A stretch of 64,000 nt of DNA from Romanomermis culicivorax (GCA_963922205.1 CAWUHX010000031.1:558001-622000), one strand, 5' to 3'. Shown: positions 22,926 through 34,500, counted from the stretch's first letter. The notes: generated by a model from the sequence alone, not told the origin. Made by a program: numbers and translations.

Positions 22926-24430
22926 TTTGTTGGGTGGCCCACTTCTTTTACTTTGGGAACCTAACCCAGCTAGTACTGGCTATAGGAAGACCTATAGGGT
23001 ACTCTGGTGCTGTCCTGGGGTTGCTACTGTAGAATAACGGATAATGCAGCCAGGTTAGGGGTGGTCATACCTGTCCCATTCAGTACGAAAGATGGACAAG
23101 GTCATTCCAAAAATGACCTAAATTGGGGACCTGATTGTGAACCAAAAGATCCCCTTTTTAGCCCTAACCCGAGGGGAACAAGAGCCCTACTAATTGAGGG
23201 AAAACTCAGGGGAAAGCCAACTTGGAAAGGGTTTCCCAAAATATACCCTCAACAGTAATAACCTAGTGAGAAGACTCACCTAGTCCTGCTTCTCAAATGA
23301 TTCGACGAAGGGCGACGGGGTCTCTGGTTGGCGATTCCAGTTGACAAATGGATGGGAATGCTTTGACTCAATTCCTCAACTGGTAAACGCTGGAGGCCCG
23401 GGCGACTCCCTTCATTTGAATGCAATGGGCGGTGACCAGGCACAAGTGGGTGACGGGCGAGTATATGCAAATTGGGTGGCAGACGCCATGTAGAATAAAA
23501 TATGCAAATTTATTGAAAATAAGGGGCTGCGGACGCACGAGCTACAAAATAAAACGGACGCAGGGGTAAAACTCAAGAATGAGTGAAAGACTAAAGAAAC
23601 ATGTCCTTTTAAGGACCTTGTGGGCTTACAGTAAAGCCTGGGCAGAGCTCCCGATGCCCAAGCTAACTTGAGGAAAATGGTGCTAAAGATGCCTATGGTC
23701 ACATAGACATTTTCCCAGTTGGAATACATTTAGCGTTGGGGCCGAGTTTCATGCCTATGCTATACATATCAACGTCTTTAATAAAAAATTCTTGACTAGT
23801 CCTTTTGCGTGGCAAAAACGACGCTAGCTTTACTGATAAGAGGCGCACTGAATGCACCAAATATAGCCATGAGCTTGTGGAGCTCACTTGGCAGAAGTTT
23901 TTAATTAAAGGGGCATACTTCAGCCTATGTGTGAAAGAAACACAAACAAATGAAATACAATAAAAATTTAACACAAAAATGCATGTAAAAATAATGAACG
24001 AAACGAAATAAAAGTAAATGATTGTAAAATAAAATAGTGAACGAAATGAAATATCAACATGATGAGAATCACATGACGTTTGGGAAAATTGGTCGAGACG
24101 TGACATATATCATTGATGCCCATCTTACTTTGGCTCCCATCCTTTGGCCGTCCTTGCACATTGGCGCTCCATCTTACGGCCGAATAAAGAAAAGTGGGCT
24201 AGGGGCAAATGGTGGGAAAAAGTGTAAAAAAATGGTGGGGCAAATCGTAAGGCAAATCTAGGGGCAATTAGATTGGCGTCAAAGACGCAGCTTGGGCGCG
24301 AGGGTGAGACAAGGTGCCAAAGTGAGATGAGTGCCAAATTAAGCTTTGCACCAAAGTGAGATGGGCGCCAAATTGCGACACAATCATTTTATTAGGGTAC
24401 ATGCCAAACAAGACAACATGTGTTACAGCC
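22926..24430 (-). mobile_element. Probable LTR-retroelement end, minus strand
   Basis: On the minus strand, a promoter-like CCTTAAAAGGACA (near 23606) is followed by an AATAAA poly(A) signal (near 23510). Then come TTTATTCTACAT and TGGCGTCTGCCACCC, which resembles an LTR end followed by a primer-binding site beginning TGG. The adjacent region down to 23280 is GC-richer. No second LTR and no Pol remnant were seen. At 24300-24375, two imperfect copies of a CACCAAAGTGAGATG(A/G)(G)GCCAAATT unit are tandem. Confidence 0.35.
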
Positions 24431-25260
24431 CAAGTCTCAACTGCAAATGTACGGGTATGTGTGTGTCACTTTTATTTTTAGAATTACATATCGTGTTTTC
24501 ATAACATACTCGTTTTTGGTGGGTAATACTGTTTACTTTCAAGAATAAACTCGAGAAGATAAGGTTAAGGTATTACAAAGCAGAGATTGAAAACTAAAAA
24601 CTAAATTCATCAAATTGACGACGCAAAATTTTTAGACAGAAATAAAAATTAAGGCTGTAAGTGACTGAGAATTAAAACTAATTGTAAAAATAAAATTCCA
24701 CGTAATCAAGAAACCTACTCTACTCACAAAAGGATAATGCAGCTTTTCGTTTTGTCATAATATTATGATGTGCTAACAGAAACTCAACGCAACTTATTCA
24801 ATGTTTCAGACTTCACATCAAAACGTCAGGCTACATAACCAAAATTTTACTTTCAGAGTTACAAGAGGAGTAATTCACAATAACACAGTAACTATATAAA
24901 ATATTTATGATACAACTTTTTATAATTATATATTATATAGTTCCTATTAACATATTCCACCCCATATTCTCGATCTCGTATGCTAAACTCCCAATATGCG
25001 AATACGGTCCTAAAGTCTGGTGTAGCGTAAATGTGTCATCCCATAGGGTAATACAAAATGACAATATGAATATATTTCCTTCCCCATTTTCGGGCTAAAT
25101 GTGTAAAAGTCTTTTTTACAAGGATTATTCAGTCGTCAATTTAGACAAATCTGGTTGTGCCATTTTATTTTTCATCGACTTTCTCATTCTGAAAATTGAC
25201 TTCCTCCTGGAAGAGGGTCCATTCCTATGACCTTTGACTCTGTCATTTAAATGTTTTTCT
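24431..25260. other. No recognised gene
   Basis: AT-rich sequence. A frame at 24952-25096 after a TATATAG acceptor-like site is unrecognised. Bases 25205-25250 resemble the first 45 bases of the LTR at 40046 (GAGGGTC-ATTCCT-TGACCTTTG), perhaps a relic of a related LTR. Confidence 0.3.
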
Positions 25261-25261
25261 A

Positions 25262-25841
25262 TAATCATAGGTGGCGCGATAACGTCAACCTATAATATAC
25301 TTGGCCTCCAAATTTCATGTCCCCCTACCCTAGAGCCAAAACGGTAAGACCAAGAACCTTCGGGTTTTTTGCATAATTTCGGGCGTAGGGGCAAACTATG
25401 GGGTGCCTTTTGTCATTTCTCCTCTTGTTCGGTGGGGCCCCAGAAACATGAAGAAAACACACTTTTTAAGGCCCCCCCCCCCAGTTCCACCATGCCCAGC
25501 AATGGCTGTGCCATATACAACCTCCATACTTCGGCCTGAGCATCCTGGGCCTAAGCATCATAGAAAAAGAGCATCTTTGGCATAAGCATCATAGAAAAAT
25601 TTTACTGTAGTTAATGCCAGGGCAAGGACAAAATGCACTATGCTGCAGAATATACTTTTTCACAGACTTGCAAAATTTTTTTAGAAAGAATGAAAATTCA
25701 ATATAACAAAAGGGAATTTTTTCCAACTCTAACCCAAGTTCCCAAAAATCTACTCCACTTCTTTTTCTAGCTTGACGACTATCCAAGCATGTATATTCTC
25801 CTTTTTTCTGCCCTATCGGGGCATTTTATAATAAAATAGTT
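25262..25841 (-). mobile_element. Truncated E-family repeat with linked block
   Basis: Bases 25262-25560 match 57787-58075 (landmarks GTCAACCTATAATATACTTG, GGGGCAAACTATGGGGTGCC). Bases 25600-25841 match the E-family terminal repeat, ending GCCCTATCGGGGCATTTTAT. The block is followed by a C-homopolymer at about 25471-25482. The opposite end of the element is missing. Confidence 0.65.
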
Positions 25842-26576
25842 ATAGTTCTTTGTGCAGACTTTAGATTCTCCTATAATGCTGAGACTTGACTTTATTGCAG
25901 GCTCATTCCAGAACAGTGCGGACGTCATCTCAAATACTAAACCCCACCCCAAAAAAATTCACCATTAGCATGTCGTCAGTACTACAATTCATTCGTTCAT
26001 TCGAGCTTTCTCCTGTTAGCCGTGTTTTGTTGCTGTGAAAAATTTTCTGCGCCGATGTCACACGAAATCTACTAAAAAGTATCGGAAAAACTGAAAAAGC
26101 GGCATCCACTATAAAGTTTTACATTTTAGTGATGAAAATCTGCCATCTGCATCCGCACTTTAGACATCAAAATCAGCGAAAATCCGCCAGAAATGTGCCG
26201 ATTTAAATCCACCATCTATGTGCCCGTCTGAATTTTATACAGCAATTATTGTCTGCATCGACAAAAAGTTTTATACACTAATTGTTGCATGCATCGACAA
26301 ATTCGCATTTTAGTCATACCCCGCATCAAAAGCCACTCAAAAACCTTTGTGTCTTCAAGTACTAGTTCAGGTCTATCACGGTATTTAAAATATTTACCGG
26401 CATGGGATTACTTGACTGATCTCTGTCAAGTGATCAAACGCACACAATGCACATTAAAGCAGCAGTAGTGCCAATTTTTACGTTGACGGTCTGAAAGTTC
26501 ATGGTGATTTAGCCAGTCTCATGAGTTTGAGGGAACAATGCCAGCCTCATGTTTATCACTAGGAAGAAATTTGAGA
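25842..26576. other. No recognised gene
   Basis: AT-rich, with no frame or repeat that I could match. Confidence 0.4.
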
Positions 26577-27108
26577 TTTTGCAAGGCCTTTAGGCCGATG
26601 TGAAATCATTATTTTTCGGTATCAATGAGACTTAACTAGTAGAATATAAATCATGTCAACCATTAGCTAGCTAGGTACTTTCTATACATTGTTCTTGAGG
26701 CAACACAACAATATGGCCAGATGGAAGATATCATGACAATCAAAAGCAAATCATTATAGTATGGAAAAATCAGAAACTAAACGAAAATGAATTATGAAGA
26801 AGCAAAATGGAGCACACAGACATCGAAGTTGACGAAAAAACACGAAATTCTGTGAAAATATACAGGCCAAGAGGCACTGAGGAACGTACCAGAAAAGCTA
26901 ACTATAAAAGAATCAAAGCATGAATTTCAAATAGTCAAAATCGTCCTGAATGACCACTCTAGGAAAATTCCTATTGAAACGCCGATAATTGCCTCAAATT
27001 ATAAAATAAAAGTATTCCTTACACGCAGGGAGAGGCGAGCAGGATCAGGTTAAGTCTCACTGATACTGAAGAATAATGATTTCACATCGGCCTAAAGGCC
27101 TTGCAAAA
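26577..27108. mobile_element. MITE with 60-bp terminal inverted repeats
   Basis: The left arm 26577-26636 and right arm 27049-27108 are reverse complements with only a few mismatches. Each carries an internal GGCCTTTAGGCC palindrome close to the tip. The 412-bp interior is AT-rich and has no coding capacity. Ends read TTTTGCAAGG...CCTTGCAAAA. A possible AT flank on both sides is too short to call a target duplication. Confidence 0.75.
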
Positions 27109-27450
27109 TGTCATATTCTATTATCAATGATCCTTAACTTGTAGAATATCTTTAAAGCTTACATTAGCATTAAAAACGATGTTAGTATTCCTGTATAGCG
27201 TCCACAGATGACAAAATGCATGCGTTGTAATTTTTGTATATTTTCAAGCCCGTAATTAAGCAATGCTGAATTTCTCTAGTGAACAGATTTGCTTTTAGAA
27301 GAGCTTGGCTAACTTACACGAACTTCCCCAATGAACAGGCTACGTCGTACAGTGCTACTTCTTGTTTGGACAGTAAATTTTAGCACAAATCCAAAATATT
27401 TTTCAGTTTTTCATGGAGAATGTATAGTGTCATTGTTCTGGTGCATATAA
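27109..27450. other. No recognised feature
   Basis: AT-rich spacer between the MITE and the DIRS remnant. Confidence 0.4.
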
Positions 27451-28560
27451 TTAGCCGCAAAAAGTTATTTTCTTTGTTGGCACCAATTCAGATTTTTCAA
27501 AACATACAACAAAGCCAAGATTTGTTATCATGAACGTGATTCGCTCAATGTCATATTTCAAGCCTTCATAAGTAGCATTTAAAATTAAGATGTTATCTAA
27601 ATAGACGATGAGGCGAATGCCCAGCTGATGCAGCCTGCTTATGAAATGCTTGAAAATCTCTGTATAAACCCGTAGTGCTGAGCATAAACCGAAGGCCATG
27701 CAAGTAAATTTATAATTTTTTTCCTGCCATCCGAAACAAAGAAATTTTCGATCATTACAGTGAACCGGGACTGAAAAATATGCATCTTTTAAATCAATGT
27801 TCGCCAAAAAAAATCATCCGGTTGTATTAAAATTTTTCACCAAATATATGTCCTTTATTTTAAAATGTTCATAGTGCATATAATTATTGAGCTATCTCAA
27901 CTTGATAACTGGTCGCATACCACCAGAAAAATTAATGGAAAAAACGTGGATTAGTTCGTTAGGTGGATCAGTTTTCTAACCTGAATGTAAGACTGATACA
28001 GCTTGCAAAATCCAACTGTCTGAAGTAATTACAGTGCAGTTACTGCATTAGGTGGAGCCGTTGTTGGTTTAAGACCAAAATTATAAATATCATACTTGGA
28101 ATTGTTGAAAGCCATCGGTGTGCTCAAAGGCCGTTTTTTCAAACTTGGGAAAGTAGACATGAGAAAAATTTTATCACACGTGGCAAGAAGACATTGCCAC
28201 CACTGAACTGCTCAGTTTCCGAACAGCATAATGAACGCTGTTTTTTTGACCAAAATTTTTCATTTTATCACAAATGGCCTTGCCAAAAAGATGGAGGCGT
28301 CAGCTTAGTTGCTGATCCATTTTACTCTTGACTAAATCTGAAGCCACTAAAGATTCACATGCGATCTCTTAAAATGAAGCCAACTGAATTCCAAGATTTT
28401 TCAAAATTTCATATTGATGAATGTGAAAATTTCATATTGATGAATTAAAGCAGACTAATATGTCGGATGGAATGAGTAATAGAATTGATAGCAACTTTAG
28501 GATCAAAAGATCCTTTTTCTTTTGCATTAAGCACCAGCAATATAGGAAAAGACGTTTCTA
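27451..28560 (-). pseudogene. DIRS-type reverse transcriptase remnant
   Basis: One minus-strand frame, with a few stops, reads VITSDSWILQAVSVLHSG, SGGMRPVIKLR, then NIDLKDAYFSVPVHCNDRKF, AFGLCSALRVYTEIFKHF and GIRLIVYLDNILIL. The order T-S-D-x-W-I-L, RPVIxLR, DLKDAYFxVP, GIRxxxYLD is that of DIRS/Ngaro-group tyrosine-recombinase retrotransposons. The catalytic YLDD has become YLDN. Stops within the frame (for example after VLHSG and KLR) show that it is dead. Upstream of 28050, fragments such as KKRPLSTPMAFNNSKYDI may be its Gag or RT leader. RNase H and recombinase parts were not found. Confidence 0.8.
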
Positions 28561-29729
28561 AAACCCATTGCTGTAAACGATGACAGGATTTCTGAGAGGA
28601 TTCAGCTTTGTTGTGATAAGTAAAAAACTAACCCTACCTGAAAATCACATATTTGGCATAACTTGATGCACTAGAAACGAAAATAATATCGATTTCGTCT
28701 GAAAATCAAAACTCGCACAGCTACAGTAACATGAAAGTTGAAAATTTTCAATTTTTTCGATTTTTGAGATACACTTCTTATAACTTTTGCAATTTCAGAT
28801 ATGTCAGACATTGTGTTCTGAAAATTTACCCAATATTAGGCCCATGGATGGGCCACAATTTACTGTAGGATTCATTAGTGTTAAGTGCTTATTACGAATA
28901 CAGTGGTGCTTGAAACATCAAATTTTTAGAGCAAAAATTGTCATTTTTTTACAAAAATCATCCAGTATACTGCTAAAGCTCAGAAGGACTAAAAACTTCC
29001 CTATACAATAGATAGCTTATGGTGTCTTCTACCTGCTGACAAAAAATTACGGAAATTCATGTGCTGCTATAGGGTCGCACAACCTTAAGTTTAAATACTA
29101 TCTTTAATTGTATTTTCTGGAAGTTCCAACCTCCACTGTGGAACTACTAGAGCTTGATAAATTTTAAAAATGAGAAAATAATACAAGTTTCATGTGGTGA
29201 ATATTAATAGAATTCCCAAACTCAGAAAAAAATTCGCGGGGCTACAGTATCCCAAAGTTCGCAATTTTTGCATTTTTCAGCACTTTTCTGTCTATTTACA
29301 TGACTTGAGATATATCGACCTAGGCATTTAGCAATTTTATTGCTGACTTTGAATTTGATACAGAATACAATGCTCTATAATGTGGTATGAAATCGTTTAC
29401 CGAGTTGTGCATTTTACACTTTTTTGGCACTTTTAAAATGTCAAAAATCATATCATAAAAATTGTGAAAATGCAGGTTTCTCTCCACAAAAATGATTATA
29501 TGTACTGCTAAAGCCAAAAGCATCCAAAATTTCCCTATACAGTTGCTATATTATGATGTCTGCTAGTTGCATACATAACATTTCCAAAGTTTGTGTGCTG
29601 CAACCCTGCAAAAATCTACTACAGTTGATAAATTTTAATTTTCAATTCTTGATCAATAAAGGTTTACTTTTCTCAAAATTTCATGTTACAGTTGAGATGA
29701 TAGGGATTTATTGGAAGTTTGAACATAAA

Positions 29730-30180
29730 TAGAAAAACAAAACATCGCAAGCTTTCAAAGCAATCAGTTTGAAGCAATTCCCTTTCCATCTGCAGATTCG
29801 GGTCATATATTGCTGGGTCGTTCATAGCTTCAGCTTCATCTTCACACAAACTGTCCGCATGGTATAATCCTTGGTCTTCAGGATGGCAACTTGCTTCCGC
29901 TAACCAGAAGCTTGCAATTTATTGGCCTATTAGAAATTCATCCTTGGAAAACTGTCTATTTTTGCACATCAGCCTGGATATCATCTCAGCATAAAACTTT
30001 TGTTTGAGAGGGATTCTTTCATCAAATTTGCTAAGTAGAAACTGTTTCTGCTTTGCTGTGAGCATTTTACATCTTTTTTGACTTTTGAGTGCCCATTTTT
30101 CTTCTACAATATTTGTTCCATCTGCAGCGTAGAAAGCTTGCAATGCTTCTTGAAGATCTGGAAGTAATGACATCAATTAT
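29730..30180 (-). pseudogene. Unknown conserved-looking domain (KQKxFLL...DEFL)
   Basis: The minus-strand frame reads EKWALKSQKRCKMLTAKQKQ, FLLSKFDERIP, then FSKDEFLIGQ, a TAA, and in the same frame IASFWLAEASC and acidic sequence. The segment resembles a small widespread invertebrate domain of unknown function with the pattern (T)xKQKxFLxxxF...F...E(F/Y)LTxQQIASFFSRLA, often near transposon-derived proteins. The TAA replaces the second Gln of QQIASF, so the copy is broken by a single codon here. It lies inside the foldback element. The assignment rests on memory of the pattern. Confidence 0.4.
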
Positions 30181-30275
30181 AAGATAGTGTTCAAATTTCA
30201 GGTTGTGGGACCCTCCAGCAGTACATCAATTTCGGTAATTTTTTGTCAGCAGGTAGAAGAAATCGTAAGCTATCT

Positions 30276-30838
30276 TGTTGTAATGTGAAATCTGACAAAC
30301 TCGTGTCAGTTTTAGAAGATGCCCACAGGTAAAAATGTCAGACCATGCCCGACCTGGTTCAGTGAAACGGTTACTGTAGAAGATTGATTTTGTGATTTAG
30401 TTAGTGAATTTTTCATGTCTCATCTTATATGTTAATATTGATATTCTCGCCTGTAAATTAGCTACCTGTTTTTTATAATAGTAAATTGTGACGATTTTGG
30501 AAGGGGCGATTTAGTGGTTAGTTTTATAAATAAATATTTAGTTAGAAAATCGTCTTACTTGTGTTCAAAAGTGTGTTACCTTGTCTGGCTAGTTTTATTC
30601 AGGCATTTCTTGGGTAAGTAGTATTCTTGTACTGAACTTCTCGCCCCTGAGTGAGGAGTCATTCCAAAGTTGGAGGCAGGCGCAGGGAAGCACTGGCGTT
30701 AAGGTCGATTCCTGGCTATCTTTCCTGCACAACAAATCCTCTTACCGATTTACCCTTCTTCCTCCGACCTCATCGATCAAAGAGGCAAGAAATCGGTCTG
30801 AGCTACCAAAGGCCATCTCAATTTTTTTAAATATAACA
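30276..30838 (+). mobile_element. Solo LTR with ATCT target-site duplication
   Basis: The right arm of the foldback is interrupted exactly between TAAGCTATCT and ATTGTATAGG, as judged from its inverted partner at 28614-29025. The insert starts TGTTGTAATG, ends AAATATAACA (TG...CA) and is flanked on both sides by ATCT (30272-30275, 30839-30842). It contains an AATAAA near 30532 and no coding. These features make it a solo LTR, 563 bp, left by recombination between the LTRs of an element that I do not see elsewhere. Confidence 0.85.
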
Positions 30839-31249
30839 ATCTATTGTATAGGGAATTTTTTGGTCCTTCTGAGCTTTAGCAGTATATGTGGTGATTTTTG
30901 TAAAAAAAAGACAATTTTTGCTCTCAAAATTTGATGTTTCAAGCACCACTGTATTCCAAATAAGCATTTTACACTATGAATCCTACAGTAAATTGTGGTC
31001 CATCCATTGGCCTAATATTGGCGAAATTTTCAGAACATGATGTCTGACGTACCTGAACTTGCAAAAGTTAAAAGAAGTGTATGTCAAAAATCGAAAAAAT
31101 TGGAAATTTTCTACTTTCGTCTTACTGTAGCTGTGCGAGTTTTGATTTTCAGACAAAATGAATATCATTTTCGTTCCTAACGCATGAAGTTACACTAAAT
31201 ATGTGATTTTCACGTAGGTTTAATTTTTTACTTATCTCAACTCTCTGTA

Positions 31250-31870
31250 TAAGAAGCTGAATTCTCTCAGACATTGTCTGTTAATAATCCATCTTTTACT
31301 GTCCTTCTCCAGGAAACAAGAAGTCTCCTCATTAATAGCAGCAACTATAGCCAAATTCGAATCTGGAATGGGAAAATTGGCATACTGTTCTGAGTGTTCA
31401 TGACGGCTGCATAATTTTTTTACTGATAAAATCAACAAGTTTGCTTTTGAGCTTCAAATGCTGATGTTCGGGTTTTGGATCATCTGAAAAATCTGGAATA
31501 TCAACTCTGCTGTCAACAGACACAGAACGAGAGTGTCAAAAACACAAAGAATTGAAAGAAATAACACTGTGATTGTGGCCTGTCACTGAATGACCTGTCA
31601 AAGCTAATTTGCTGTTTTGACCATCATCCATTCTTTCAGTTGCTTGGTCTGGTTCAACAGATCTATAATCTACAGCAGCAACAGCTCGGGCATTGTTAGG
31701 GAAATGATTTTCTGAAAAATCATCCACTACAGCAGTCCGACCTTCAACAGAAGTCAGTATAAAATTTTTCGTACTCAGAACAACAGCTCGAGAAAGATTA
31801 TCAGTTTGATCCAATGATTTCGACTGAGATTCCAAACTTGAACTCAAAATTGGAGAAATTGAATGAGATT
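31250..31870 (-). pseudogene. Coding-like remnant, unrecognised
   Basis: Minus-strand frames 31536-31847 (hydrophilic, Ser/Asp/Val-rich) and 31232-31438 (FPIPDSNLAIVAAINEE, FLEKDSKRWIINRQCLREFS) lie end to end with frameshifts between them. Codon texture looks protein-like. They could be the Gag-like part of the DIRS remnant, split from it by the foldback insertion. No domain is recognised. Confidence 0.3.
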
Positions 31871-32564
31871 GTAGTCAAGAGTGATGACGAGGTCGCTTGT
31901 TGTTCCTCATAATGTCTCGTCGTGTTGATCAAGAACAACTATGCCTGGACAAGCAGCCATATTTGCTCAACCAAATAGTATTAGAAACAGAGCCTATAGA
32001 TGCTCTAGTAACAACCGAATGTAAAGACATTAGGAAAAAGTGTGCTAATTGTAGAAACTGAAAAGAACAATGTATAGGTAGCTAGCTAACAGTTGACTGA
32101 TTACATAATAAGTTAAGGCTCATTGATAATAAAGAATTAGCTTATGACTGCATTATTTGTAAAATCTTTAAAATAATATTTGAGTCTACATTTCATTCAT
32201 TAGTTAAAAACGTTAGTTCCTGTTGATGTACCCTGTTGTCTGCAGAATTGCATAAAAATAGAAATCTTTTCATCGTAATTCATAATATAACACAATGATA
32301 TAGTATGACAGTGTTCAACCCTGAACTCTGGTTGAGGCAAGAAGACTAACTGCTAGGCATTGTTGCCACTTTCAATACATATGCTTTTGGATATTCCATT
32401 TATGCTTGTGGGTTGCAGGTTGTTCGGCACTTAGTATCAAATGCATGTGCGATGAAAAAGTTTCTATTTCAATTTTGACTACTTTTTATACATCTTATAC
32501 CCACTTTTTTGGGGACTTGCAGATTCCATTTCCATTGTGTCCACACAACAGTGGTAAAGGAAAT
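31871..32564. other. No recognised gene
   Basis: AT-rich; nothing matched. Confidence 0.4.
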
Positions 32565-32810
32565 CTATAGTCTGTTTTTTATAAAATGCTTCAAAATTAA
32601 AAATTGAAAAAAATCAGGATTATAGTCCAAACCATTAACACAAAGCTTCTACAGTAAAATTTTTTATTCAACAAATTGCTGAAGGTCAGGTCGATATGCT
32701 AACAAATTTTCAGTTTGATATGATATATAGTTCATTAAAAATTGTTGAATTATGGAATAATACTTGCTTTTCACTTTCATTATTTAGAATTGTAGAAAAA
32801 CAGACTATAG
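32565..32810. mobile_element. MITE, TATAGTCTG family
   Basis: 246 bp, starting CTATAGTCTGTTTTTTATAA and ending TTGTAGAAAAACAGACTATA-G. It is the second copy of the family seen at 22481-22731. Both copies sit next to chemoreceptor pseudogenes (one just after, one just before). Confidence 0.7.
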
Positions 32811-32952
32811 GTAGGTCAACTAAATTGCTGTAAATTTATATTTGGTTTCTTGTTTTTCCCTAAAAATTCTGCCATATAACTTAATTCCACAGTTTTTAAG
32901 GCAGCACTCATTTGTAATTTTTTAACATTTTAATTTAACTTACAGATCGATA

Positions 32953-34500
32953 ATGGACACAAGCCTAGCAATAGGATACATATTAATAGTTGGAAATACG
33001 ATTAGAATGTCAATATGTTTATTGATGTCATTCATGATTTTAGATCACAAATTCTTACCTTTGAATCCATACAACAAGATGTTACCTTCATTGTCCATAT
33101 CCGATTTAATCAGCATATCGTTCTCTACATCTTTCAGGGTACCCTGTATCTTCGCCAAATTCCATACATTTCCCAACTTGCCCGACCATGTTGGCGGAGC
33201 AGTGTCAAATATGGCCTACAGAGTTTTGGTCCACAAAGTATTTTGCACAGCTTTGTATAGGTTAGGTGATTGTGAGGGGCATTATAAGAGTTCATTCAGT
33301 GTATTCAAGGTTTGCAAGAGTTTGTCACTCTAAGCTAAGCTGTTCAGCTGTGTTGTATTTGAAAGCTCCCCTGTCTTACATTCCAAAAATACTAATCAAA
33401 TTAATTTGCAGTGTTTTCCATAAATTTAGTACATGCTGCTGATTTTCTTGTGAATTTTAAGCTTAGTGGAAACGATGCAAATATTCAGTATTTGGTGGAG
33501 TTATTGAATATAATTCTGTGAAATAAAACATTTGGCAGAAATCAGTTCGTGGATTCCTAGGTGAAATGCTGGACATATTAATGTTAATTGCAAAAACAGT
33601 TTGTGTTCTCGAAAATACATGACAGGTTTGCTGTTGTTACCACCATACATGTAACAGGGCCCCGAGGTCTGGGGGAGGGGTGAATCGGGCGACTTTTTTT
33701 GGGCCGGGGGTCAGTAATTCCCAAAATTTTGGGTGGAGAGGTCTCTCAAGGAAAATAATTTCGATTTTTTCACGAAAAGAGTCCAAAAAATAGTTCAAAA
33801 AATAGAAATGTTTTCTAAAAAAACCGAAAAAATGTATTCATGGCGCGAAGCGCCAAGAAAATTCGCATTTTTTACCATTTTTTGTTCAAAAATTGAAATT
33901 TTTCATCAAAAAATTGACATTTTTCAGTATTTTTCCGACCAAAGTATCGGGGTCCCTACGACTACCATATGGCTAGCCATTGGATTGAAAAATCATGGGA
34001 GGTGGTCGCCCAATGGCTGGCCATATGGTCGAAGATTTCTGGGCAAGGTTCCCATAGCACTTCCCCCCAATCACATGTATGGTTACCACATGATGTGCTG
34101 TATTGGTTCTATTGGGTTAAATTTCAGTGACGCTTGCTCGACATTAAGCAGCTGCATCATTTCATAAATTTAAATGTGTTCTGTTTTGGTTTTCAAAGTT
34201 AAGAATCAAGTTGCATCAAGGCATCCAATGCCTCGAAAGGTCGAACGACGTTTGAGCATTCAATCCTTACTGATTGGTGTTATACTGATTACCAACAATG
34301 TCACGTCCAGATTCCAAACCAGATTCACACTTGTAATGTTCAGCCACGTTTTCACTACTGTTCACATTCATTCCATCATCTCGTCTTTCATGTTCAATTG
34401 TAAACTCAGAGAAAAGCTTGTTCTAACATTCAAAATTTTTTTCATGTATAAATGTATTATTGTCACCTTTATATATGCTGCAAAACGCCAAACATTTTGA
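32953..34500 (+). pseudogene. Second serpentine-type chemoreceptor, broken
   Basis: An ATG after an acceptor (AACTTACAG at 32945) gives TM1 (IGYILIVGNTIRMSICLLMS, with the conserved GN) and TM2 (PYNKMLPSLSISDLISISF). At 34177, VFKVKNQVAS, then VERRLSIQSLLIGVILITNN (TM6) and FSHVFTTVHIHSIISSFMFN (TM7) match the TM6-TM7 exon of the pseudogene at 22094. TM3-TM5 are absent; a repeat block (33640-34110) lies in their place. The acceptor before the TM6 exon has decayed (TTTTGG instead of TTCAGG). It is a nematode-type receptor of the same subfamily as the first, and inactive. Confidence 0.55.
33640..34110. repeat. Repeat block with inverted CCATATGGCTAGCCAT cores
   Basis: Bases 33959-33985 and 34012-34033 are an inverted repeat (CCATATGGCTAGCCATTGG against CCAATGGCTGGCCATATGG). 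This core is the 18-bp palindrome seen at 1853. Upstream is a TGGCGC-GAA-GCGCCA hairpin (about 33841-33855) and a GC-rich start at 33658-33710. It is probably a transposon remnant that replaced the middle of the chemoreceptor gene. Confidence 0.45.

Larger units (their letters stand above)
28614..31243. mobile_element. Large foldback element interrupted by a solo LTR
   Basis: About 400 bp at 28614-29025 is inverted at 30839-31243, and the inner part of the arm (29015-29095) pairs with 30195-30285. Without the 563-bp LTR inserted at 30276, the element would be about 2.06 kb. A decayed direct copy of the arm is visible at 29210-29640 (shared CTACAGTA-CCAAAGTT, TGCTAAAGC, TTCCCTATACA), so the left arm is duplicated. 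Similarity may continue a little outward on both sides. Confidence 0.7.
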
